The position numbers were made by a program, and so were the translations under genes. From positions 1 through 22,580 of IMG/VR virus record IMGVR_UViG_3300036884_000002: DNA of 22,580 nucleotides; one strand, given 5' to 3'. The DNA is from a virus. Within the stretch, counting starts at the first letter, position 1. Each line of letters opens with the position of its first letter. The notes under the pieces were generated by a model, which searched no databases, was not told where the DNA came from, and worked only from the letters and a program-made list of their open reading frames with translations. Positions 8,428 to 15,290 of this stretch are shown here, one piece after another.

Positions 8428-8434
8428 GGATTTA

Positions 8435-8872
8435 TTACAGAACTGAACGATCTATCCGTTCCCATGTGATAGTGTAATCAAGCGGCTGTAATACCTTCTG
8501 CGCATCTGGTATCTGTTTTGCTGTCTCCAGTATGCCGCGAGTCATCGCAAACGTCTCACCGGTCGAAGGGAGAGAAATATTCCCATTCAGGTAATACACT
8601 TCTCTGGATGTTTTGGTAGCAGTGATAAGGATTGTAAAAATATCCTTACTCGGACTATCGGCCTGTAGTGTAATGGTCTGTTTGACCGGCATTGGTGTAT
8701 ACCCGGCAGTCATGCGCCCGTCAACACCCATCTGTATCTCCGCCATCTGTGTGGCTTCTGTGGTAAACGCTCGGTCAGTAGCGTAACCCTGTAGCTGGAC
8801 TGGAACCGGGAAAAGTCCCGGAATAGTCAAAATAAAAACACTGTTCGCACTTGTAATAGTGGTATCGCTCAT
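8435..8872 (-). CDS. Tail tube protein (DUF3277)
   Basis: A 145-aa protein of the DUF3277 tail tube type, found next to DUF3383 sheaths. It starts with TITSANSVFILTIPGLFPVPVQLQGY, followed by the conserved A-T-D-R-A-F-T-T-E segment, MGVDGRMTAGYTPMPVKQTITLQADSPS, and a C-terminal PDAQKVLQPLDYTITWERI. It polymerises into the inner tube through which DNA passes. The ATG directly follows the HNH gene's stop (TAAATG). A strong AAGGGGGG Shine-Dalgarno is encoded by the last codons of that HNH gene (Val-Arg-Gly-Ala), so the tube gene depends on sequence inside the endonuclease gene. Confidence 0.88.
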   Translation of the reverse strand: MSDTTITSANSVFILTIPGLFPVPVQLQGYATDRAFTTEATQMAEIQMGVDGRMTAGYTPMPVKQTITLQADSPSKDIFTILITATKTSREVYYLNGNISLPSTGETFAMTRGILETAKQIPDAQKVLQPLDYTITWERIDRSVL

Positions 8873-9412
8873 TTAAGCCCCCCTTACATTAAGTATATGT
8901 TTCTTTAAATTATGGTTGGCACACAGTGTTTGGTACCCTTTTGGGAATCCTTCGGCAATAAGTTTATTATACAATTGAGCACCTCCACCGCGACCAGTCT
9001 TTGTATATTCTCTTCGATGTTCTGCGCCGTTGTTTTCAATATGGTCAAGGGTTAACATGTCCACATCATTTACTATGCAACCATCCCAACAACATATAAG
9101 TTTTCCATCTTTTCCATAATGGGTCATAACGGATGTCTTATTCTTTTTTTGAGTGTCTCGTCCATTTTTATTAGCCATGGCTCTACAACTTTCACACCTC
9201 AAAACTTCTGAACTAACAGACCCACCACAAGAAATACAAACTTTATCTTGCCTACATTTTTCTCTATAGGACTTTCCCCTCTGTTTCGTTTCGGTTGTAC
9301 ATTCGGGACAGTCTGGTTTTCCCTCAAATGTTGGGTTGCCACAACGAGTGCATAGGTTTTTAGACTTCATATCCTGCCGCCTTTTTTCTATATAGCCCTT
9401 TGCGTCAAACAT
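8873..9412 (-). CDS. Free-standing HNH homing-type endonuclease with zinc ribbons
   Basis: A 179-aa protein with two CxxC...CxxC zinc ribbons (Cys 21, 24, 35, 38 and Cys 59, 62, 73, 76) followed by an HNH nuclease core: LTLDHIENNGAEHRRE (Asp123, His124, His132) and YQTLCANHNLKKH (Cys164, Asn166, His167). It lies between the sheath and tail tube genes, which are normally adjacent, so it is an insertion of a mobile endonuclease gene into the late operon. Its leader is very AT-rich and no strong Shine-Dalgarno precedes its ATG, suggesting low expression. The target is unknown; by analogy with other free-standing phage endonucleases it probably cuts the neighbouring sheath or tube region of related phages. 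Confidence 0.88.
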   Translation of the reverse strand: MFDAKGYIEKRRQDMKSKNLCTRCGNPTFEGKPDCPECTTETKQRGKSYREKCRQDKVCISCGGSVSSEVLRCESCRAMANKNGRDTQKKNKTSVMTHYGKDGKLICCWDGCIVNDVDMLTLDHIENNGAEHRREYTKTGRGGGAQLYNKLIAEGFPKGYQTLCANHNLKKHILNVRGA

Positions 9413-9424
9413 ATTATATTATCC

Positions 9425-9466
9425 ATTGATATATAGTTATATTTTAAAGTATCAAATGATATCAAT
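9425..9466 (-). repeat. AT-rich inverted repeat at sheath/HNH junction
   Basis: ATTGATAT (9425-9432) and ATATCAAT (9459-9466) form an exact 8-base inverted repeat with a 26-base spacer. It spans the last codons of the sheath gene and the short leader of the HNH gene. The leader is almost entirely A and T. It could fold and reduce entry into the endonuclease gene, but the stem is weak. Confidence 0.35.
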
Positions 9467-10927
9467 AGAAGCTACTGTTATCTTTTGGATAGAACCTCCA
9501 TCTGTAAACCAGAAATTCACAACCGGCGTGCCTCTTTGGCCTCTTACTATCGAACCTGGGTCGAGTATCTGCAAGAAATAACCCTGCTGCTCAATTATGC
9601 TTGAAACGTCCTTGCCTGCGGACTGGTTAACAACGGCTTTCTGCTGTGCCGACATTGATATGCCGGTTCTGATACTGCCAAAGTTTAAGCCAGCATTAAT
9701 CGGGTCGGACATTGCAGCTCTGATAAGACCGTAGCCGCCCTCATTGTAAGCGATTGCACCTGTACCAGTCAAGAGGGTCATCAAAGCAAGCTGAAACTGT
9801 GAATTGAGATAGACCTGATCAACGAACGCGTCTAACCACAACCATTTACCGGTCATCTGACCATTGTAGAAGAAGTTAAAAGAATCGTTAGCAGTTGCAT
9901 AAATACCGTAGAAGCTATAGCCATTCGCAAGAAGGTTTGCGGCGGTCTGTTCGTCGGTGCATGTCGGGGTAAATCCTGACTGAGCTTTGAATGCAGTTGT
10001 TATCCTCCCATTTACTCTACTAAAATCAATCGAAGCAACACAACCCAAAACAAAGGTTGCAAGACTTACAGTATTGTAAACTGGCACGACACCATCGTAT
10101 TTAGCGGCTTTTGCAATGGCACCAAAGCAAACTATAGAACCATTGACAATTGCCTGTGCGTCCGTATCCCAAACGATATAGGCGTATCTCTGATTTTGTG
10201 CGTTTGTCCAAACTGCAAAAGCTGTTTTGTCGGCTATCAGAGGCTCCCAAAGAGTCATGAAGTCAACCCAATTCTGCGTTTTGGATTTCAGCATATCCAT
10301 TGCAGTTGCAGGGGTATCAGCCACGGCACCCTGAGAAAGGATAGCACCGGTAGCAGAGGTAAATTTAAGGCCGGCAGAAAGTGTGCCTGTTGCGTATGTA
10401 ATGCTTGACAATGCCCCGGTTGTTCCTGATGTCATAGTAAAAGTGCTGCTTACCGCATTCCATGCGCAAGTGACCTGACCAGTAAATCCTGCTGTGATCT
10501 TTGTTGCAGCATCGGTAAAGCTTGTTGCAGTTGCCATATTGATTGAAGATGAAGTCGCTACAGTCCCATCAACTGTCAGAATCAATGTTCCTGAAAGTGC
10601 CTGCAATCCTGTAAGCCCCAAGCTTGCCAGCGAACCCGACTGAATCCATGCGGCCCTGGCTGCATCCACATAAGGAGCAAAAAACAGAGTACCAGGCTTG
10701 AGTGTTGAATTGTCGAACCCAGAGAAATAAATCTGAGACTGAACATATTCAGTAGAAGAAGGCCCGAAAAACAAACTGACTGAATCTGCGCTTGTGAACG
10801 ATCTGACTGCGGCTGTGGGAAGTAGTGTGTTTTTGGTCAAGATGACACCGTTAAGCGCAAGGGGCGAACCACCTGTGCCAACCACGCCAGGATTGACCTG
10901 TACGATATTATTTGCTGGGATAGTCAT
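9452..10927 (-). CDS. Tail sheath protein (DUF3383)
   Basis: A 491-aa contractile tail sheath of the DUF3383 family. Family features are the N-terminal NIVQVNPGVVGTGGSPLALNG, then FTSADSVSLFFGPSSTEY..Q.YF.GF, P-Y-V-D-A-A-R-A-A-W at about 85-94, and a variable Ser/Thr-rich surface domain (about 100-200). The C-terminal domain has NGYSFYGIYATANDSFNFFYNGQMTGKW, AFVDQVYLNSQFQLALM and QGYFLQILDP. The sheath contracts to drive the tube through the envelope. GAGAGG precedes the ATG. It sits downstream of the tail terminator gene, but the endonuclease gene separates it from its usual neighbour, the tube gene. Confidence 0.92.
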   Translation of the reverse strand: MTIPANNIVQVNPGVVGTGGSPLALNGVILTKNTLLPTAAVRSFTSADSVSLFFGPSSTEYVQSQIYFSGFDNSTLKPGTLFFAPYVDAARAAWIQSGSLASLGLTGLQALSGTLILTVDGTVATSSSINMATATSFTDAATKITAGFTGQVTCAWNAVSSTFTMTSGTTGALSSITYATGTLSAGLKFTSATGAILSQGAVADTPATAMDMLKSKTQNWVDFMTLWEPLIADKTAFAVWTNAQNQRYAYIVWDTDAQAIVNGSIVCFGAIAKAAKYDGVVPVYNTVSLATFVLGCVASIDFSRVNGRITTAFKAQSGFTPTCTDEQTAANLLANGYSFYGIYATANDSFNFFYNGQMTGKWLWLDAFVDQVYLNSQFQLALMTLLTGTGAIAYNEGGYGLIRAAMSDPINAGLNFGSIRTGISMSAQQKAVVNQSAGKDVSSIIEQQGYFLQILDPGSIVRGQRGTPVVNFWFTDGGSIQKITVASIDII

Positions 10928-10942
10928 AAGTTTACCTCTCTT

Positions 10943-11458
10943 TTATGGTGTGTCTGCTTGAAAAGTGTTGACGGTTACGGTGCCTTCTGCTGATTGTATG
11001 GGTAAAGATAATGATGGATTATACTGTAAAGACAAGGTTAATGTCCATCTACTTTCGTATTGTTCTTCACCTGTTACAAGTGGAGTCTGTATCGGCTCGG
11101 ATGAGTAAAGCGGTCTGATGTTTGTTGGAAACAGCGTATAACCAAATTCAGATTGAAAATACATCTGGATTGCTTTGGCTATTTCCCCAGCACTATCCTG
11201 TCCATATACGTCAACTTGCACGTCAATGCGTGTCGGGCCTTTTAGATATGCAAGATCATGATCATAGTCATATGTTGCTATAGGCCATTCAAGCCTTGTC
11301 TGATTTAACTCCGTCAGCACTGCACAAGGCACATTAGGCATTGGTACCCTGTTGACTTGCGCTCGAACCACGTGGCCGGTCGGCATGAATTTCATAATAA
11401 ATGTTGCAAGAGCGTCTATTACATTGTCAACAGTTATTGAATTAACATAATTCGGCAT
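10943..11458 (-). CDS. Tail/neck terminator-like protein (LIC_12616 type)
   Basis: A 171-aa protein. The start at 11458 overlaps the preceding stop by one base (TGATG) and has AGGTGA 5 nt upstream; an in-frame ATG at 11503 would add 15 residues inside the neighbour. The sequence has an N-terminal helix (DNVIDALATFIMKFMP), a charged turn R-A-Q-V-N-R-V-P-M-P, then ALKTELNQ-like TELNQTRLEWP. It continues with RIDVQVDVYGQDSAGEIAKAIQMYFQSEFG and YESRWTLTLSLQYNPSL. These are features of the LIC_12616 / phage neck terminator family encoded directly before sheath genes. I infer that it caps the tail before head joining. Confidence 0.75.
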   Translation of the reverse strand: MPNYVNSITVDNVIDALATFIMKFMPTGHVVRAQVNRVPMPNVPCAVLTELNQTRLEWPIATYDYDHDLAYLKGPTRIDVQVDVYGQDSAGEIAKAIQMYFQSEFGYTLFPTNIRPLYSSEPIQTPLVTGEEQYESRWTLTLSLQYNPSLSLPIQSAEGTVTVNTFQADTP

Positions 11459-11826
11459 CAAGTCACCTGTAAACAAATGGCGCACTTCGTCCAGTCGGCC
11501 CAACCTTCAAAAACCTTTACAACGAGCCATGTTTCCGCACCAATCAAGATTAAATCTCCGCCCGTCTGGTTCGGCCTGATCACACCGGCCAGCACACCTC
11601 GAAGGTAAATTCCCTTGATTGTCCCATTGATGTTCAACCCATCAAGCTGCTGCAATTCCTTACTGTCAAGAGCTTGCAATTGAGCCATACCAACCACGCC
11701 GGTTGCATATGTAGGTATTTGCTTTGCCCCTGTTCCTATCGTGTATCCTGTGGCCTTTTTGACGGTCACAGGGATATCGGGATTAACGACATTGATACAG
11801 CTATTTGCAATCGAGCGAATATCCAT
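11458..11826 (-). CDS. Neck / head-tail connector protein, unassigned
   Basis: A 122-aa, mostly beta-strand protein with no motif I can name. It begins MDIRSIANSCINVVNPDIPVTV and has a strand-rich middle with GTIKGIYLRGVLAGVIRPNQTGGDLI, then GAETWLVVKVFEGWADW..C.I.LQ. That ending resembles head-completion/connector proteins, where a hydrophobic W..V...E.W segment precedes a terminal strand. Its position between DUF4054/gp10-like and tail terminator genes supports a neck role. The ATG overlaps the preceding TAA (TAATG), and its stop overlaps the next start, so it is coupled on both sides. Confidence 0.65.
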   Translation of the reverse strand: MDIRSIANSCINVVNPDIPVTVKKATGYTIGTGAKQIPTYATGVVGMAQLQALDSKELQQLDGLNINGTIKGIYLRGVLAGVIRPNQTGGDLILIGAETWLVVKVFEGWADWTKCAICLQVT

Positions 11827-12062
11827 TATTTGTTTTTGATCACTTTACGTTCGGATACCGACAATTTACCGATAGCCGACATGATAGCTGTTGCCATTGC
11901 AATTGCCGAGTCCTCATCAATAATAATGGAAGCAAGAGTAGCCCCACGTCCTTTATGTTTAACAGTTACAACAATAGCACTGGCATCTTCATCGTGATCT
12001 ATTGAAAGATATCCAGGGTAAGGCGTTTCGACTGTTTCGGTTACGGAAAAAAGAGTTTTCAT
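11826..12062 (-). CDS. Small protein of unknown function in neck cluster
   Basis: A 78-aa protein that I do not recognise. It starts MKTLFSVTETVETPYPGYLSIDHDED, has a beta-strand pair (ASAIVVTVKHKG), and a helix with DEDSAIAMATAIMSAIGKL, ending in a basic tail. There is no signal peptide or membrane segment. It is tightly linked to both neighbours: its start codon overlaps the stop region of the gp10-like gene, and its TAA overlaps the next ATG. That packing, and a phase consistent with the operon, support a real gene. A structural or chaperone role is only a guess from position. Confidence 0.65.
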   Translation of the reverse strand: MKTLFSVTETVETPYPGYLSIDHDEDASAIVVTVKHKGRGATLASIIIDEDSAIAMATAIMSAIGKLSVSERKVIKNK

Positions 12063-12508
12063 TATTTTACCTCATAGGTGATTGAATTTATCATGTGAGC
12101 AGTGTCGATAAGCGGTTTGTCAAAACCCTTTGCTTTCTTTGTGCTTTCTGCCAATGGGGGAGATGTTAAATCAGTTATACTTTGCATTAAAGCCCCTTTG
12201 ATATCTTCACCCATTATCTTGAATATTGCCTTGCCATTATATTGTGACAACTTGGCAAGTTTTGATATCTTTACCCCCCAATTTGGGGATTCAGAATTAA
12301 TCATGTTGCGAAAGAAAGGGCGGGGCGGGGCAGCATTAACGCCACCATGCCCAAATTCATTTAAAAATGCTACCGTAGCAACCGGCGTACCGTCTGGATA
12401 AGTAGCACCCGCCATAAAGCCGACCTTCAAACTTGCCCCCATCTTAGCGGCAATATCATTTAGGTATGATTCAGTCTTGCCTGATAACTGTAAAACCTTT
12501 TCAGTCAT
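12062..12508 (-). CDS. HK97 gp10-like neck / head-closure protein
   Basis: A 148-aa protein. The start at 12508 (MTEKVLQLSGK) has AAGGT 6 nt upstream and follows the preceding stop (TAATATG); a start at 12535 would add 9 residues. The diagnostic segment is PVATVAFLNEFGHGGVNAAPPRPFFRNMI (about 52-80). This N-E-F-G ... P-P-R-P-F-F pattern is shared by gp10-like tail-completion proteins and Mu gpG-like virion morphogenesis proteins. It is followed by helices (GEDIKGALMQSITDL) and a C-terminal DTAHMINSITYEV, matching the usual 'L.dTG.m..SI...V' ending. It sits in the neck between capsid and tail. Confidence 0.8.
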   Translation of the reverse strand: MTEKVLQLSGKTESYLNDIAAKMGASLKVGFMAGATYPDGTPVATVAFLNEFGHGGVNAAPPRPFFRNMINSESPNWGVKISKLAKLSQYNGKAIFKIMGEDIKGALMQSITDLTSPPLAESTKKAKGFDKPLIDTAHMINSITYEVK

Positions 12509-12509
12509 A

Positions 12510-12908
12510 TTAATACCTTGTCGGGCATGATACATAACGGAATGATCTTAATGCAACAGTCGCTTGCCAGAAAGAAGATCCATAAACTGTTTGGGAAAAC
12601 CAAGCATGTGTCCCTGGAAGAAGATATTCAGTGCTAATTGATACTGACCCCTCAGTTGCACTTGAAACACGCCCCACGGGGCCAGGAATGCCCCCTGCGT
12701 TCAATTTGCCATTTATAGCCGCAATATGAGCAACAAGCATGTTCAAAAGCATGGTACGGCGTGCAATATTCTGGACAGGACTGTTATCCTTATTAGACAA
12801 ATATAAAGTGGCCTCGTCAAAAAAGAGCGACAGCAAGCCATTATCCACATTTACAAATTCAGGATACCGGACTTTAAAAGTTGTAGCATCAAATATGACA
12901 GAGGCCAT
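12510..12908 (-). CDS. DUF4054 head-tail connector protein
   Basis: A 132-aa protein of the DUF4054 family, found in the connector cluster of myoviruses with DUF2184 capsids. Family features are the start FDATTFKVRYPEFVNVDNGLL, an F-F-D-E-A-T-L-Y-L motif (about 29-37), the helix RRTMLLNMLVAHIAAING, then G-P-V-G-R-V-S-S-A-T-E-G-S-V-S-I (about 76-91) and GTHAWFSQTVYGSSFWQATV. It is comparable to gp6-like connector adaptors that bind beneath the portal. The ATG is 5 bp after the stop of the preceding gene. Confidence 0.85.
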   Translation of the reverse strand: MASVIFDATTFKVRYPEFVNVDNGLLSLFFDEATLYLSNKDNSPVQNIARRTMLLNMLVAHIAAINGKLNAGGIPGPVGRVSSATEGSVSISTEYLLPGTHAWFSQTVYGSSFWQATVALRSFRYVSCPTRY

Positions 12909-12913
12909 TTTAT

Positions 12914-13297
12914 TTAATCCTTATCGGCAGATTTAACGCCGAGTGCGTCTTGGCTCATCGGTTCAAAACCGGTCTTGTCTTCCTCCCGATCCTTCGCAAT
13001 CTCTTTAACTGCGTCGATAGTTCTGGCAACAAAAAGCGCACCTGATTTCACAGCTGGAAAGTCATTGTGTTCTTCCAGCCATGCAGCATAAAACTCTGCA
13101 TCAACTTCGGTTGTTGCGTGAGTTGCACCAATAATGACAATGGAGTTCAAGCCTTTTACAACCTGCTTTTTATCTCCCGCTTCAAGAATAATGCCATTCG
13201 GTAGTTTGCATCCGATAATTACTTTATCAGCCATTGTTCGTACCTCTTCTTTTTTAGATTGACCCTCTCCGGTCTGGTTTTTGAACGGTCTACCCAT
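12914..13297 (-). CDS. Small hypothetical head/neck protein, two possible starts
   Basis: A protein of about 127 aa following the capsid gene. The core, MADKVIIGCKLPNGIILEAGDKKQ onward, has the 'GCKLPNGI' start seen in small proteins encoded next to DUF2184 capsid genes, then beta strands and a helical acidic C-terminus (EIAKDREEDKTGFEPM). I cannot assign a function. Two starts are well supported: ATG at 13297 with GGAGG 5 nt upstream, and ATG at 13234 with GAGG about 8 nt upstream. The extra 21 residues are polar and basic (GRPFKNQTGEGQSKKEEVR). A TTG at 13309 is less likely. It lies just beyond the terminator-like hairpin that follows the capsid gene. Confidence 0.7.
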   Translation of the reverse strand: MGRPFKNQTGEGQSKKEEVRTMADKVIIGCKLPNGIILEAGDKKQVVKGLNSIVIIGATHATTEVDAEFYAAWLEEHNDFPAVKSGALFVARTIDAVKEIAKDREEDKTGFEPMSQDALGVKSADKD

Positions 13298-13310
13298 TAC
13301 ACCCTCCAAG

Positions 13311-13338
13311 ATAATAAAGCGGGGGATTTCTCCCCCAC
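13311..13338 (-). terminator. Rho-independent terminator-like hairpin after capsid gene
   Basis: In the minus-strand transcript GTGGGGGA (13338-13331) pairs with TCCCCCGC (13326-13319) around a GAAA tetraloop, giving 8 bp with one G-U. It is followed by TTTATTAT. It begins about 10 bases after the capsid stop. The T-tract is broken, so partial termination is likely. This would lower expression of neck genes relative to the capsid. Confidence 0.7.
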
Positions 13339-13347
13339 TCTTTTATA

Positions 13348-14373
13348 CTACACTCCAATCATTTGTGCAATGAATGCGGGGCGGTAAATGATTGTCCCCC
13401 ATGTTCCCTGCGACTTCTTCTGCTTAAAGCTGGAAGACTGAACAACAATTGGGTGAGCGCGGAGCTTTTCAGTAAAAGCTGTGTCTGCAGTGCGCTGACC
13501 TTCGTATGAATCAACAAGAAGCTGTACCAGTTCGCCGGAAGTAGTCGAATATTCCGGAGCGGTTACGATCTTGAGATTTGGGAAGTTCTTTTTCAGGATA
13601 TCGGACACATTGACATTATAGTCAGTTGTTTTTGTCAGATAGACCTCAGAAAGAGGGGACATAGCCAGAGTCATGGCGGTATCCAGTTCGATTAGGCCCC
13701 CGGCCTGTGTCTGTAGCTGTTTGTAGAGCTTCTGGATATCGTTGTTGATCTCCACGGCAGTTGCTACGGCCCAAGTGGTGCCGGTCAATGCCTTGGTTGT
13801 TGGTACGATAGCAGCAGACAGTGAAGGATCATTCATCAATCCGTAGTTCTGCAAGCCAGAGACCCCAAAGAAATATGTTTTGTTCTGGAACTTATTCAGA
13901 GTCAGAACAGAAGCAATATTCAGCCTGTTAGCCCAATCGATGCGAGCAAGTCCAGCGGTTTCCAGCTCCTTCTCGCCCCACTGAGTCAATACCTGATAGT
14001 GGTAGCTCTGACGCTGTGGGAAGTTGGAGTTAGCACCGGCACGCCCGTTTTCGGAGTAATCGCCGTAAGAAGAAACTTCGCCGGTCGATTCAATGACGGG
14101 AAACATCGCTGTCTGAGTAGTCCAATCACCTTTTTTGACTTCACCGCCAACAACCTCAGCGGCCTTCATTGGGGAAACAAGGACATCAATCAGCTTCGGA
14201 TCAATGTACGTTGACAGGAAAGCAGGGATACCGGAGTTGCTTACAGTAACCAACGACGGCTGAGCGTCCATTGCGACACCATAATCAAATGCAATGTTTG
14301 GTTTTTGCAAGCCCGGATTAACGCCCATAAAATGAACGCCTGCGCGGGTAGAAAGTTCAAGGAAAGTGTTCAT
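13348..14373 (-). CDS. Major capsid protein (DUF2184)
   Basis: A 341-aa major head protein. The DUF2184 pattern is visible: an N-terminal LELSTRAGVHFMGVNPG, IAFDYGVAMDAQPSLVTVSNSGIPAFLSTYIDP, then KAAEVVGGEVKKGDWTTQTAMFPVIESTGEVSSYGDYSENG (about 67-110), GEKELETAGLARIDWANRL, and a C-terminal AHPIVVQSS.KQKKSQGTWGTIIYRPAFIAQMIGV. The family adopts an HK97-type fold. I chose the ATG at 14373 because GGGGGA lies 9 nt upstream; ATG at 14391 would add 6 residues inside the cement gene. The terminator-like hairpin directly after it fits a highly expressed product. Confidence 0.9.
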   Translation of the reverse strand: MNTFLELSTRAGVHFMGVNPGLQKPNIAFDYGVAMDAQPSLVTVSNSGIPAFLSTYIDPKLIDVLVSPMKAAEVVGGEVKKGDWTTQTAMFPVIESTGEVSSYGDYSENGRAGANSNFPQRQSYHYQVLTQWGEKELETAGLARIDWANRLNIASVLTLNKFQNKTYFFGVSGLQNYGLMNDPSLSAAIVPTTKALTGTTWAVATAVEINNDIQKLYKQLQTQAGGLIELDTAMTLAMSPLSEVYLTKTTDYNVNVSDILKKNFPNLKIVTAPEYSTTSGELVQLLVDSYEGQRTADTAFTEKLRAHPIVVQSSSFKQKKSQGTWGTIIYRPAFIAQMIGV

Positions 14374-14378
14374 GTTTG

Positions 14379-15278
14379 TTAATCCCCCCATGTAGTAATT
14401 TTAACGAGTTCGCCAACTGCTGCAATGCTTCCGCATTTGAAAGCCGTTGCGACACCGCCAGTTGTGGTAATTGTTCCTGATGCAGTGTATGCCGCAGCGG
14501 TGGTATCCAGACGATACAGACCAATACCACCAATTGCACCGCTGATCTGCGAAGAGATAACCGCGCCAGAAGGTGCCGAAACAGGTGCGCCGACCAAGAC
14601 AGTACCAGAACCGACAGCGGTAACATCCAGAACAGTACCAAAGCATGTGCCGGTAGCTGCGCTGATTGTGGTTGCTACGCTGGTCACGTAAACACCCGCT
14701 CCGCCAGTTGTGCCACTTGTCTGCGATACAATGGTTGTGCCTGCGGTAATGCCGGTAGTCGTACCGAGTGTATCGCCTACGCTGAGAAGGCCGGTTACAG
14801 CCGAAACAGTGAGGTTAGTACTGGAACCGGAAGCGGTAAAGGTTGCGCCGATGGATGCGGTCGTACTTGCGCCAGTAGCGGCTGAACCGATTGTGATTTC
14901 GCCAGTGGCATAAGTAGCGTAAACAGTAGCCCCGCGAGTTGCGGCGGTTGAGCCTGTTACCAAAGCCCAATAATCGCCTTCATTGGAAAGCGTTACCGGA
15001 AGTCCGACAGGGATAAGGTTTCCGGCTTCTGCCAGATAGGTTGTGATAAGTGCCTGCTGTTCACGATGGACAAAGCCATGGGGTGCGGTTGCCTGGGTGC
15101 CGTAACTGCGGACGGTGATATCATCGTCATCAATCCAGCCAAAGCGTGCGACAGTCACACCAGCGGAACCCGCGACAAGCCCACCGGGGCCAGCCAGCAC
15201 AGAAGCGCGAGGGTTTGCGGATGCAAAATCCCCAGCTACGGCTGGTGCGGGTGTAAGGTTAACGGTTCTCTGAAACAT
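14379..15278 (-). CDS. Head cement/decoration protein
   Basis: A 299-aa structural protein encoded directly before the major capsid gene. The N-terminal half has the segment RASVLAGPGGLVAGSAGVTVARFGW (about 24-48), then HREQQALITTYLAEAGNLIPVGLPVTLSNEGDYWA. This is the usual core of the phage 'structural cement' family that stabilises capsomers. The C-terminal half is Ala/Gly/Ser/Thr-rich with two imperfect tandem beta repeats, LTVSAVTGLLSVGDTLG... and LDVTAVGSGTVLVGAPVS..., each followed by a G-A/I-G-x-Y segment. The repeats suggest an exposed duplicated surface domain. AAGGAGG precedes the ATG. Family is likely; the surface role of the repeats is inference. Confidence 0.8.
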   Translation of the reverse strand: MFQRTVNLTPAPAVAGDFASANPRASVLAGPGGLVAGSAGVTVARFGWIDDDDITVRSYGTQATAPHGFVHREQQALITTYLAEAGNLIPVGLPVTLSNEGDYWALVTGSTAATRGATVYATYATGEITIGSAATGASTTASIGATFTASGSSTNLTVSAVTGLLSVGDTLGTTTGITAGTTIVSQTSGTTGGAGVYVTSVATTISAATGTCFGTVLDVTAVGSGTVLVGAPVSAPSGAVISSQISGAIGGIGLYRLDTTAAAYTASGTITTTGGVATAFKCGSIAAVGELVKITTWGD

Positions 15279-15290
15279 GTTTAATCCTCC

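Noticed and set aside
7918-8469. Plus-strand 183-codon opening
   Set aside because: Antisense shadow of the tail chaperone gene and its leader; no recognisable motif and no ribosome site worth noting.
14357-14646. Two same-strand alternative frames of 81-94 codons
   Set aside because: They are out-of-frame readings of the repetitive C-terminal part of the cement protein gene; compositions (Trp/Cys/Tyr-rich, Leu/Arg-rich) look random.
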